Part shown: one piece after another, positions 1 to 8,924 of the stretch | Position numbering within the stretch: the first letter of the stretch is position 1 | Layout: each line of letters begins with the position of its first letter | DNA from: Archangium sp. | GTDB taxonomy: Bacteria > Myxococcota > Myxococcia > Myxococcales > Myxococcaceae | Length of the DNA: 64,000 nt | Reading direction: 5' to 3' | Assembly: GCA_022843845.1 (NCBI GenBank) | Contig: JALHMW010000022.1 | Span: forward strand, 19,424-83,423 | The notes under the pieces: generated by a model | Seen by the model: only the letters and a program-made list of their open reading frames with translations | The model's database searches: none | Told to the model about the DNA's origin: nothing | Made by a program: the position numbers and the translations under genes

Positions 1-1529
1 ACGCCCGAGCCGTCGGCGTCACGCGCGGCCTTGGCTTCGAAGGCTTCTTTCACGCGGGCTGCCACCGTTGCGGCGGTGTCGCCGACCGCAATGGGGACCT
101 GGAGCGTCTCGTCTCCGCCGATCTTCACCGAGAAGAACGACGCCTCGGTGGTGGGGCTCTCGGCCGCGCTGGCCGTGCCGCCCAGATAGAACCCTGAGGC
201 GCCGTCGACGGGGCTCACCGCGAGGCCCGGGAGGCTGCTCGTCGGGAAGAGGGAAGGGCCCTTGAGCCAGGTCGTCGGCGCCTTCGTCTTCGTGTCGACG
301 CGCGAGATGAGCACCTTCGTCGCGCCCGAGTCCGATGGAGACAGGTCCACCGTGAGGGTGTTCGGCGGCGTTCCCGTCAGCAGGACGAACGAGAGGCCGA
401 CCAACACGGCCGTCCCGACGGCTCCACCGGCGACGTACTTGAGGAACGCCGGCTCGAGCTTCTTGTTGCGGCGGAAGTACTCGACCGCCGCCAGCGCCGG
501 GCCGATCACCGCGAGGCCGGGGAAGAGCCGCAACAGCACGGTGTACGAGAACGACATGCCGCCGAGGAATGGTTTGTCCTTCTTCAAGAGGCAGACGCTC
601 GCCACCAGAAAGAAGAGCCAGTCGTGGCGAAGGAACGCGCCGCCGGTCCAGTAGTACCGGTTGGGGAAGTTGCAGCCCAGCACGATGCCCGCGAGCGCGA
701 AGCCACGTGCCCCGAAGGCCCACCAGACCATCAGCATCGTCAGGAAGATGTAGATGGGGTCGAGCAGGTTGACGTGAATGAGCCCGTCAGTCGTCGCGGG
801 CCTCAGGTTGGCGAAGTACTGACCCGCCAGCGTCCACACCGGCGTGGCGTTGTAGCCGTGGTCGACGTGGATCTCCTTCCACCGGTTCTCGTTCACCATC
901 GAGCGGATGGAGTTGATGTCGCGCGTGTACTGAGCCCAGCGCTCGGGCGTGAAGTACTGCTTGCAGATCTGATCGGCGTTCTCGATCACCTCGCGCGTCG
1001 GCGTGATGAGGTTGGTGCGCAGGTCGGTGTGGTTGCGGCGCTGCACCTCGGCGAGGCGGCCGTTCTCGGCGTCGACCACCGCGGCGCAGTCGTACATGCG
1101 CTCGTAGCCGAGCTCGGGGAAGTACTTCGCGCCGACGTAGTAGTGGTACGTGTCCCAGACGTGCACGAAGCCGCCGAAGTGCAGGTGGCCGAAGTTGAAG
1201 TACGCAAACACGCCCGCCATGCCGAGCGTCACCATGGTGCGATCGCGCATGCGCTGGAACGCGAGTGGCCGGCCTTCTTCGGCGAGCTTCATGCCCCAGC
1301 CGACGACGAACATCGCCGCGATGGCCACGCCGAACGCGACCGTCTGCACCGAGCCGTCGTTGTCGAGCTTGAAGGTGTCGCGCGCCCAGTCGGAGGCCAC
1401 GAAGAACCGAGAGAGCAGGCCGATGATCACCAACGCGCCGGCCGGAGCGAGCACGTCGTACGGGCTCGTCGCCTCGGTGTGTTTCTTCTCGGCTGCCTTG
1501 CCTGATTTCTCGGTCGAGGTCGCGCTCAT
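1..1529 (-). CDS. Multi-pass membrane protein, GT-C glycosyltransferase-like (C-terminus outside window)
   Basis: The frame is open from an ATG at 1529 to the window edge, giving at least 509 residues with no stop. Several hydrophobic helices are seen: one after about residue 25, one near 65, one near 95, and a group at about 240-400. A large soluble loop at about residues 105-235 starts with W-D-T-Y-H-Y-Y. An acidic residue in the first periplasmic loop next to aromatics is typical of GT-C glycosyltransferases (DUF2029 or GT87 style), so a lipid-linked sugar transferase is possible. After the last helices a soluble C-terminal region follows, rich in Thr, Ser and Ala. No donor or acceptor can be named and the family link is inference. 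Confidence 0.6.
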   Translation of the reverse strand, partial: MSATSTEKSGKAAEKKHTEATSPYDVLAPAGALVIIGLLSRFFVASDWARDTFKLDNDGSVQTVAFGVAIAAMFVVGWGMKLAEEGRPLAFQRMRDRTMVTLGMAGVFAYFNFGHLHFGGFVHVWDTYHYYVGAKYFPELGYERMYDCAAVVDAENGRLAEVQRRNHTDLRTNLITPTREVIENADQICKQYFTPERWAQYTRDINSIRSMVNENRWKEIHVDHGYNATPVWTLAGQYFANLRPATTDGLIHVNLLDPIYIFLTMLMVWWAFGARGFALAGIVLGCNFPNRYYWTGGAFLRHDWLFFLVASVCLLKKDKPFLGGMSFSYTVLLRLFPGLAVIGPALAAVEYFRRNKKLEPAFLKYVAGGAVGTAVLVGLSFVLLTGTPPNTLTVDLSPSDSGATKVLISRVDTKTKAPTTWLKGPSLFPTSSLPGLAVSPVDGASGFYLGGTASAAESPTTEASFFSVKIGGDETLQVPIAVGDTAATVAARVKEAFEAKAARDADGSG

Positions 1530-1591
1530 GGCGGGCGCTCAATAGCACGCGCCGGGCGCAGATCTGCCCCCACGCGAGGTCGAAACTGTCG

Positions 1592-2775
1592 TCAGCGGCA
1601 GCAGCGGAAGCCAACGGCCGAATCCCCGCCGCCCTCGGGGAAGTCGAAGCCGGTGTTGCAGCGCAGCAGCCCTGCGCTCGCCGAGCTGCGGAACGAGCCC
1701 CCGCGAATACGACAGCCCGCGGCGCTGCACGTCGCCGTGCGCTCATAGGCGTTGCCGCTCATGTCGTAGACGCCAGGGTAGCCGCCAACACAACCGCCCA
1801 GCATTCCCGTCGCGGCGATGGCGTTGAGCCCGCGGTCGAGCCCGTTGCAGGTCATCGCGCCGTAGGTGTTGCCGTAGGGGTAGAGCCGCCCTGTCGGGCC
1901 TGCACACGCGGCCTGCCATTGCGCTTCGCTGCACAGGCGCTTGCCCGCGAGCACGCACGCGGCCGCCGCCTGCATCGTGTTCAGCGAGAGCCAGGGCATG
2001 GCGCCCACTGCCGAGACTGCCTGCCCACCAGCGCCTTGAGATGCCTCGTAGCGATCGACGCACCCGCCGCCGTTCACTGTCGCCATGTCGGCTGGACAAC
2101 CTGCGTCGGGGACCGGTGCCCCGGCGTCGACCGGCCCTGCATCGAGGCCTGCGTCGACGAGACCTGCGTCGACTCCGGCCTCGGGAGCACCAGCGTCACC
2201 GGCTCCACCATCGAACCCGAGGCCTGCGTCGCCTGACCCTGCGTCAAGGCCGGAGCCGGCGTCGAACTCGAGGCCTGCATCGACTCCTGCGTCGAGAGCG
2301 CCAGCGTCACCGGCTCCCCCGTCGAACCCGAGGCCTGCGTCGCCTGACCCTGCGTCAAGGCCGGAGCCGGCGTCGAACTCGACGCCCATACCCTCGCCGA
2401 CCACCGGCACCAGGAGCTGCGGCGCGTTCGCCGCGTTGCTGTCGATGACGAGTCGAGCCGCGCTCGGGCCTCGGCGCGCCGGCGAGAACACAACGCGAAG
2501 CTCGGTCGAGCCCCCTGTCGCGATGCTCAACGGAGGAAAGCCCGAGGTGCGAAAGGCGCTGGCGTCCGAGCCGCCGATCGTGATGCTGCTCACGACGACC
2601 GTCGATCGACCTGTGTTGATCAGCCGCAGGGGGAACTCGCGCGACGTGCCCACCACCGCTGACCGAAATCCAGGGTCAGCGGGTCGACCTCGAGCTGGGC
2701 CGTCGTGCGTGATGAGGAGGGGCCGCAGTCGCAGGCCGGTGCAACGAGGAACAGAAGGGGCAGGAGCCGACGCAT
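1592..2775 (-). pseudogene. Lipoprotein with choice-of-anchor/ASH-like domain and FGE-sulfatase domain, broken by a frameshift
   Basis: The ATG at 2775 follows an AAGGAG ribosome site and encodes a lipoprotein signal (MRRLLPLLFLVAPAC) and the start of an ASH-like domain (LEVDPLTLDFGQ). The reading frame then changes near 2657: the continuation VVGTSREFPLRLINTG lies one frame over and runs to the TGA at 1592. Inserting one base at the junction would give the ASH-domain consensus FGQRVVGTS. Downstream come an Asp-Ala-Gly repeat linker and a C-terminal formylglycine-generating-enzyme-like (SUMF1) domain with YDMSGN, RGGSF and GFRCC motifs. In myxobacteria such domains are common on surface lipoproteins and often non-enzymatic. 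The break is either a real mutation or a sequencing error. Confidence 0.75.
2168..2389 (-). repeat. Tandem duplication, 111-bp period (37 residues), two copies
   Basis: Two near-identical units, about 2168-2278 and 2279-2389, lie inside the linker of the FGE-type lipoprotein. Each encodes Asp-Ala-Gly-rich sequence such as FDAGSGLDAGSGDAGLGFD. The period is a multiple of three, so copy changes keep the frame. The few mismatches suggest a recent duplication in a flexible surface spacer. Confidence 0.8.
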
Positions 2776-2875
2776 CGGGCGCTCCTTACCACGCGAGGCA
2801 TCGTCGATCCGTCGCGGGACCACGGTGGCTTGCACCGAATCGAAGGTTGGCGGGGCAGTTGCACTGGGTCCGCCC

Positions 2876-4309
2876 ATGTCCCTCCAGACCGATCACAAAC
2901 TGGCGATGCTGGTCGCCGCAGGTCTCTCTCTGGCGTGTGGGAGCCCGAGCGTCGTGGCGCCACCTCCGATGCCTGACGACGCAGGCGTGCCCGACGCAGG
3001 CGTGCCCGACGCAAGCGTTGTCGCCAACGCTGGCCCGCTGACGGCCACGTTCTTCCAACACGTCGATGGCGGTGCGGTGCCGGTCGACTCGCTCGTGTAC
3101 AGCCTGCCGTTCTTTCTCCGCGTCACCGGCGCTCCACCAGGCGCGACCGTCGCGGTGACTTCACGGGTGCAGCGGCTGGAGTCGCAGGCCGTCTTTCGCG
3201 CCTCGGTTGATGGCGTCGTCGACACCTCGACCGATGCTCCGCTCTGGGGCGCGTACAGCGGGCCCGACCCTGACGGGCTGGTCTGGACGTTGGCGCCGTC
3301 GTCGTTCGACTTCGGGACGACCTTCGACCTCGGCGCCGAGGTCGACGTGATGGACGGCGGGCAGACGTTCGCCAGGCTCGCGCGCCCGGGCATGGGGACC
3401 GGCACGCGGCAGGAGCGCGTCACCATCGGCACGCTCCCCGGCGTCTTCTACAGATGGCAAGGCGGTGAACGCAGGCCAGCGGTGCTGGTGCTCGGAGGCT
3501 CGGAGTGTCGCCTCGCGTCGACCAGCTTCGTCGCCGCATACCTGACGACCGCTGGCTACCACGCGCTCGCGGTCGACTACTGCCGCAACGGCGTCATCTC
3601 GCAGGTTCCGCTCGAAGGGCTGGTGGCTGCCATCGATTGGCTTGCGTCGCAGCCTGACGTCGACACGACCAGGCTCGCCGTCGTCGGAGGATCTCGCGGA
3701 GGCGAGCTGGCCCTGGAGCTCGCCTCCCGTGACGCGCGGCTCAAGGCTGTCGTCGGCGTCGTGCCGAGCCTCTACCGCTGGGGCGACACGGGCGCGGGCA
3801 CTGACAGCGCGTGGACCTTCGCAGGCGTCGAGCTCCCGACGATCCCCAACGCGCCCACGATGACCCAGCCCATCGAGGAGAACCTCGGTGGCGGGCTGGT
3901 GGGCTATCGCCTCACGCCCATCTTCGATGCCGATCTCGCGAGCGCGACGCCAGCGCAGCGAGCGGCAGCGACGATCGAGCTCGAACGCGCGCGCGCGCAC
4001 GTGCTCCTGGTCGGTGCGGCTGACGATGGGGTCTGGCCTTCCTGTCGGTACGTCGCTGATGCGTGGAACCGCCTCACCTCAGCGCAGCATCAGGCGTCGC
4101 ACCCGGCCGATCGTCAGCTCTGTCTCCCCGCAGCAGGGCATGCCGTCGGTGCTCCGGGATGGTCGACCCGTGAGGGCTACTCGGCGTTCAACCCCGCGCT
4201 CGGTGGCAACCTCATCTTCGGTGGAACAGCGGAAGGCCGAGGCCGCGCCAACCGCGCCTACGACACGGCCTGGCGTGCCTTCCTCGCGGCCGCGTTCGCC
4301 GCTCCGTAA
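2876..4309 (+). CDS. Lipoprotein with acyl-CoA thioesterase/BAAT-type hydrolase fold
   Basis: The product of about 477 residues starts with a lipoprotein signal ending L-S-L-A-C near residue 22, then an Asp-Ala-Gly linker. The N-terminal half matches the acyl-CoA thioester hydrolase/BAAT N-terminal beta-sandwich, and the C-terminal half is an alpha/beta hydrolase. The nucleophile elbow is GGSRGGELALELAS, with Ser where bile-acid acyltransferases have Cys. The likely acid is in AADDGVWPS and the histidine in AAGHAVG. This points to a thioester or ester hydrolase anchored at the envelope. It is divergent from the FGE-type lipoprotein across about 100 bp. The start is an ATG at 2876, chosen because it gives the signal peptide; the ribosome site is weak. 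Confidence 0.8.
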   Translation: MSLQTDHKLAMLVAAGLSLACGSPSVVAPPPMPDDAGVPDAGVPDASVVANAGPLTATFFQHVDGGAVPVDSLVYSLPFFLRVTGAPPGATVAVTSRVQRLESQAVFRASVDGVVDTSTDAPLWGAYSGPDPDGLVWTLAPSSFDFGTTFDLGAEVDVMDGGQTFARLARPGMGTGTRQERVTIGTLPGVFYRWQGGERRPAVLVLGGSECRLASTSFVAAYLTTAGYHALAVDYCRNGVISQVPLEGLVAAIDWLASQPDVDTTRLAVVGGSRGGELALELASRDARLKAVVGVVPSLYRWGDTGAGTDSAWTFAGVELPTIPNAPTMTQPIEENLGGGLVGYRLTPIFDADLASATPAQRAAATIELERARAHVLLVGAADDGVWPSCRYVADAWNRLTSAQHQASHPADRQLCLPAAGHAVGAPGWSTREGYSAFNPALGGNLIFGGTAEGRGRANRAYDTAWRAFLAAAFAAP

Positions 4310-4400
4310 GGCGCTCGACCCCGCGAGAAAGAAACGAGGAATTCCAGAGACTTCCGGCGATCCTCAGATCCACAATGGGCCCCACACGTTCGGAGGGGTC

Positions 4401-6770
4401 ATGAACCGACTTTTGCTGCTGGCCGCTGTGTTCGCCGCGTCGACGTCGCTGGCGCAGGGCATGTTGATTCCCACCGACCAATCGATGGGCCCGTTGGGCA
4501 TCAAGTACCAGCGCGTGGCGACCGAGATCGTCGACGGCACCGCGGTGACGAAGGTCGAGCAGGTCTTCGTGAACTCGGCGCCGCGGCAGCTCGAGGCGCA
4601 CTTCGTCTTCCCGCTCCCCAAGGGCGCCGCGCTGCAGGACTTCTACCTGTGGATCAACGGAAAGAAGACCAAAGGAGAGGTGCTCGAGAAGCAGAAGGCC
4701 ACCGACATCTATGAGGGCATCGTGCGGCGCCTCCAGGACCCGGGCCTGCTCGAGTACATCGACACCGACGCCTTCCGCGCGCGGGTGTTTCCGGTGCCGG
4801 CCAACGGTGAGCAGAAGATCGAGCTGACCTTCAGCCAGGTGCTCGAGTTCCAGTCGGGCATCTACCGCTACCACTACCCGCTCGGCGCCGGCTCGCGTGG
4901 GGCTCCGGCGCTCACCGTGCGGCAGGACTTCGTGTTCTCGGCGCACATCACCTCGAAGACGCCGATTCGCAGCGTCTACTCGCCGACCCACAAGATGGGC
5001 GTGAACAAGAAGAACGACTCCGACGCGACGGCCGGCCTCGAGCTGGGCCCCGGCACCGACATCTCGAAGGATCTCGATCTCTTCTACACGGTGTCCGACA
5101 AGGCCATCGGCTTCAGCTTCCTGCCGTACCGGCCGAACTCGGAAGAGCCCGGCTTCTTCATGGCGTTGCTGTCGCCGAAGACCGAGCTGAAGGCCGACGA
5201 GGTGATGCCCAAGCGCATCACCTTCGTGATGGACACCTCGGGCTCGATGATGGGCGAGCGCATCAAGCTGGCGCGTGACTCGATGAAGTACGGCGTGCAG
5301 CGCCTCAACGCGAAGGACGAGTTCAACGTGGTGCGTTTCTCGACCGACGTCGAGGCGCTCTTCGAGAAGCCGCAGCCCGCCAGCGAAGCGAACGTGAAGA
5401 AGGCGCTCGAGTTCGTCGCGTCGTTCGAGGCCATCGGCGGCACTGCCATCGACGAAGGCCTGCAGCGCGCGCTGAAAGACGCCGAGGGTCGTGGCGCCAT
5501 GCAGCACATCGTGTTGTTCGTCACCGACGGCCACCCGACGGTCGGCGTCACTGAAGAGCCCGACATCGCCAGCCGTGCGCGTGGTGGGAACAAGGGCAGC
5601 CGCGTCTTCACCTTCGGCGTCGGCGAAGACTTGAACGCCCGCCTGCTCGATCGCATCGCCGAAGACGGCCGCGGCACGTCGGACTTCGCGCGCGACGGGA
5701 AGGACTTCGAGGTGCGCGTCTCGGGCCTGTTCGACAAGGTCGCCAACCCGGTGCTCGCGGAGCTGTCGCTCGATCTCGCCGCCTTCGGTGCGTACGACGT
5801 CTACCCGAAGAAGCTGCCCGACCTCTTCAAGGGCACGCAGCTCGTGGTGACCGGCCGCTACCGCACGCCGAAGGAGGCCGCGGTGGTGTTGAGCGGCTCC
5901 ATGAACGGCAAGAAGACCGTCTACGAGTACCGCGCCGACGCCGTGAAAGAGGGCAAGGCGTACGACTTCGTTCCGCGCCTGTGGGCCATTCGCAAGGTCG
6001 GCTACCTGCTCGACGAGATTCGTCTGCATGGCGAGAAGCCGGAGCTCAAGGACGAGATCGTCATGCTTGGGAAGAAGTACGGCATCGTGACGCCGTACAC
6101 CTCGTACCTGGTGGTGGAAGACGTCGCGCCGGTGGCCAACAACATGCGCCCGCCTCCGCCTCCGCAGCGCCCGTGGCGGGAAGAGGAAGCGCGTCGTGAC
6201 GTGCCCTGGAGCGCGCGCGGCATCGGTGGTGGTGGTCGAGGCGGCCCGGGGCAGGGCGCGCCCGCGCCGGTGGCCTCCAGCCCGCCTGCAGACCGTGCAC
6301 GCAGCGACGAGGACTTCAACGACGTCTTCGGCAGCGCCAGCAAGGCCGAAGCGAAAGAGAAGCCCAAGGGCGGGCTCGCGGACCCGAGGCCTGCCGCCGA
6401 GCCGTCGAAGGCGCTCGAGTCGGCCGATGGCACCACGGGCATCGCGGTGGCCAAGAAGGTGCGCTCGATGAAGGACCAGGAGGTGGGCACCAAAGCGTCG
6501 GATCCCGTGCGCGTCGCGTCGGGCCGCACGTTCCTGTTCCGCATGGGCGGGTGGATCGACTCCGAGGCCGTCAACGGCACGCCGAAGCAGCTGAAGGTGA
6601 AGTACCTCTCGGATGCGTACTTCGCGATCTTGAAGCTCAAGCCCGAGCTGAAGGCCGCGCTCTCGCTCGGCAACCGCGTCGTCATCGTCGTCGGCAAGGA
6701 CAAGAGCCTGGTGATCGCGCCTGACGATGGCGAGACGAAGGCGGACAAGATCGGCGACTTCCTGAAGTGA
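4401..6770 (+). CDS. VIT domain and von Willebrand factor A domain protein, secreted
   Basis: The ATG at 4401 follows GGAGGGG and begins a signal peptide (MNRLLLLAAVFAASTSLAQG). The mature protein has an N-terminal VIT (inter-alpha-trypsin) domain at about residues 25-165, then a VWA domain with the MIDAS motif DTSGSMMG near residue 278. A Pro/Gly-rich low-complexity region follows at about 575-640 and a conserved C-terminal segment closes the protein (789 residues). VIT-VWA proteins bind partners through a metal at the MIDAS site; the bacterial role is unknown. It lies just upstream of a second secreted VWA protein, separated by a hairpin. Confidence 0.88.
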   Translation: MNRLLLLAAVFAASTSLAQGMLIPTDQSMGPLGIKYQRVATEIVDGTAVTKVEQVFVNSAPRQLEAHFVFPLPKGAALQDFYLWINGKKTKGEVLEKQKATDIYEGIVRRLQDPGLLEYIDTDAFRARVFPVPANGEQKIELTFSQVLEFQSGIYRYHYPLGAGSRGAPALTVRQDFVFSAHITSKTPIRSVYSPTHKMGVNKKNDSDATAGLELGPGTDISKDLDLFYTVSDKAIGFSFLPYRPNSEEPGFFMALLSPKTELKADEVMPKRITFVMDTSGSMMGERIKLARDSMKYGVQRLNAKDEFNVVRFSTDVEALFEKPQPASEANVKKALEFVASFEAIGGTAIDEGLQRALKDAEGRGAMQHIVLFVTDGHPTVGVTEEPDIASRARGGNKGSRVFTFGVGEDLNARLLDRIAEDGRGTSDFARDGKDFEVRVSGLFDKVANPVLAELSLDLAAFGAYDVYPKKLPDLFKGTQLVVTGRYRTPKEAAVVLSGSMNGKKTVYEYRADAVKEGKAYDFVPRLWAIRKVGYLLDEIRLHGEKPELKDEIVMLGKKYGIVTPYTSYLVVEDVAPVANNMRPPPPPQRPWREEEARRDVPWSARGIGGGGRGGPGQGAPAPVASSPPADRARSDEDFNDVFGSASKAEAKEKPKGGLADPRPAAEPSKALESADGTTGIAVAKKVRSMKDQEVGTKASDPVRVASGRTFLFRMGGWIDSEAVNGTPKQLKVKYLSDAYFAILKLKPELKAALSLGNRVVIVVGKDKSLVIAPDDGETKADKIGDFLK

Positions 6771-6784
6771 TGACGGTGCAGTGA

Positions 6785-6826
6785 ACGACGGCCCGGCCTC
6801 CCTCGTGGAGCGCCGGGCCTTGTCGT
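6785..6826 (+). terminator. Strong GC hairpin after the VIT-VWA gene
   Basis: ACGAC-GGCCCGGC at 6785-6797 pairs with GCCGGGCC-tt-GTCGT at 6812-6826 around a 14-base loop, with one two-base bulge. It starts 14 bases past the stop codon. There is no T-run, so it may be a weak terminator or an mRNA-stabilising hairpin. Confidence 0.5.
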
Positions 6827-6931
6827 GCGCGATGGCAGCGCGACGGATGCAGGGAACTCGTCGCGCGCGTCGGTGTCTGGAGCCTCCGAGCCCGCCTCAC
6901 CGCGGGTGTTTCTCTTCCAATGGAGCTCCCC

Positions 6932-8734
6932 ATGCGACTGTCCGCCTTTGCTGCGGTGTGTGTCTGTTGCGCCTGTTCCACGCCGACCGAGCCGCCCGTG
7001 GAGCCACCACAGGCCCACGTCGAGATCGTCGAGAAGATCGTGAAGCAGGAGGCGGTGAAGAAGGCCGACCCCGCCCCGCAACCAGATCTCGCGATGAAGC
7101 CGGTGGAGAAGCTCAATCGCGCGAGGGTGTCGGGCCTCGCCGAGGTGAAGGCGGGCAAGCGCGCTGAGCTGTCGGAGGTGCTCGGGTCGGCGCATGGCAT
7201 CAGCGTCGGGACGAGCCACGGCGTTGGTGGGCTGGGCACCCGAGGCATGGGCAGCGGCTCGGCGGGCGGGGTCGGCGTGCTCAGCCTCCGCGGCTCAGGC
7301 GTCGCGGTGGGCGGCGTGGCGATGGCGCGCGCGTTCGGGGGCGGAGGCGCCATCTCGACCGATCGTGGGGGCGATGGCGAGTCGTACGGCGACTACGGCG
7401 TCAACGAGTGGACCGACACCGCGAAGGATCATCTGTCGACCTTCGCCGCTGACGTCGACACGGCCTCGTACACGGTTGCCCGGCGGAAGATCGTCGAGGG
7501 CTTGATGCCTCCGGCCGAGTCGGTGCGCGTCGAAGAGTTCCTCAACTACTTCAAGTACCGCTACCCGCAGCCCGAAGGTGGCGCGCTCGGCGTGACGATG
7601 GACGCGGCGCCGTCTCCGTTCTCGAGCGGTAAGCACCTGCTCCGCGTGGGAATCCAGGGTCGCAGGCTCTCGGTCTCGGAGCGCAAGGCCGCGCACCTCA
7701 CGTTCCTCGTCGACGTCTCGGGCTCGATGCAGTCACCCGACAAGCTGCCGCTCGCGCAGCGCGCCCTTCGGCTGCTCGTCGACAACCTGCGTGATGGCGA
7801 CACGGTGGCGCTCGTCACCTACGCCGGCAACGTGCGCGTCGTGCTCCCGCACACCGGCATGGAGAAGAAGGCGCTCATTCACGAGGCGATCGCCGGACTC
7901 ACGGCCGGTGGCTCCACGGCCATGGCCTCGGGCATCGAGCTGGCCTACCAGCAGGCGACGAAGGTGCTCGACGGCGCATCGCTCTCGCGCGTCATCATCC
8001 TCTCTGATGGTGACGCCAACGTCGGTGCCGCCACGCCCGGCGAGATTCGGAAGCTGATCGCCGGCCATACGAAGGAAGGCATCACCGTCACCACCGTCGG
8101 CTTCGGCATGGGCAACTACAAGGACGACGTGATGGAGCAGTTCGCCAACAAGGGAAACGGCAACCACTACTACGTCGACTCGTTGTTCGAGGCGAAGCGG
8201 GTGTTCCAGACCGAGCTGGGCGGCACGCTCGAGGTGATCGCCCAGGACGTGAAGCTGCAGGTCGACTTCGACGCCGCGCAGGTGAAGCGCTACCGCCTCA
8301 TCGGCTACGAGAACCGCGACATCGCCGACGTCGACTTCCGGAACGATCGTGTCGACGCGGGTGAGATCGGCTCTGGCCACACGGTGACGGCGCTGTACGA
8401 GGTCGAGCTCAAGCCGGGCGCTGGCGCGAAGCTCTGCACGGTGCGGGTGCGCGCGAAGAAGCCGCGTGGCACAGAGGCCGCCGAGCAGGCCTTCCCGTTC
8501 CCCGCCGCCGCGCTGGCGACGCGCTTCGATGGCGCACCGAACGACCTTCGGTTCGCGACCGCGGTGATGGGCGCGGCCGAGCTGTTCCGTCAGAGCCCGC
8601 ACGCGCGCAGCTGGAACGTCGACGCGGTCCTCGAGATCGCCCGCAGCGCGGCAGGTGACGAGGCCGATCGCCGCGAGTTCGTGTCGCTGCTCGAGCGCTC
8701 CCGCCCGGTACTGAAGGCCGTCGCGTCGCGCTGA
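6932..8734 (+). CDS. YfbK-type von Willebrand factor A lipoprotein
   Basis: The ATG at 6932 is preferred over the one at 6920, because the GGAG inside the first few codons serves it and it gives a compact lipoprotein signal ending C-C-A-C near residue 14. A linker of about 150 residues follows, part of it strongly Gly-rich (about residues 85-140). The YfbK-type N-terminal domain contains FAADVDTASY, followed by a VWA domain with DVSGSMQ near residue 260, and a C-terminal DUF3520-like domain. The length (about 600 residues) is normal for the family. The function is unknown; family members are envelope proteins. It sits beside the VIT-VWA gene. Confidence 0.88.
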   Translation: MRLSAFAAVCVCCACSTPTEPPVEPPQAHVEIVEKIVKQEAVKKADPAPQPDLAMKPVEKLNRARVSGLAEVKAGKRAELSEVLGSAHGISVGTSHGVGGLGTRGMGSGSAGGVGVLSLRGSGVAVGGVAMARAFGGGGAISTDRGGDGESYGDYGVNEWTDTAKDHLSTFAADVDTASYTVARRKIVEGLMPPAESVRVEEFLNYFKYRYPQPEGGALGVTMDAAPSPFSSGKHLLRVGIQGRRLSVSERKAAHLTFLVDVSGSMQSPDKLPLAQRALRLLVDNLRDGDTVALVTYAGNVRVVLPHTGMEKKALIHEAIAGLTAGGSTAMASGIELAYQQATKVLDGASLSRVIILSDGDANVGAATPGEIRKLIAGHTKEGITVTTVGFGMGNYKDDVMEQFANKGNGNHYYVDSLFEAKRVFQTELGGTLEVIAQDVKLQVDFDAAQVKRYRLIGYENRDIADVDFRNDRVDAGEIGSGHTVTALYEVELKPGAGAKLCTVRVRAKKPRGTEAAEQAFPFPAAALATRFDGAPNDLRFATAVMGAAELFRQSPHARSWNVDAVLEIARSAAGDEADRREFVSLLERSRPVLKAVASR

Positions 8735-8739
8735 GCTCT

Positions 8740-8760
8740 GGGCTCGTGTGCCACGAGCCC
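8740..8760 (+). terminator. Perfect 9-bp hairpin downstream of the YfbK-type gene
   Basis: GGGCTCGTG, loop tgc, CACGAGCCC begins six bases after the stop codon, in the 190-bp gap between converging genes. There is no T-tract. The rest of the gap shows nothing recognisable. Confidence 0.5.
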
Positions 8761-8924
8761 TCGGAGCCTTCGCCAGCTTCGCCGACGCCACCGATGACGA
8801 CCCGAGCAAGGCCGTGCGAAGGGCGACTGAATGAAGGCCGACGCGTTGCGCCGACGCTCGCCGCGATCGGTCGGCGGGTGCTCCATCGCGCCGCCGTGAG
8901 GCAGCGCAACAGCCGCCCCCGGTT

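Noticed and set aside
3888..4400. Longer N-terminus for the VIT-VWA protein
   Set aside because: It would overlap the BAAT-like gene and lacks a signal. ATG 4401 has a GGAGG site and a signal peptide.
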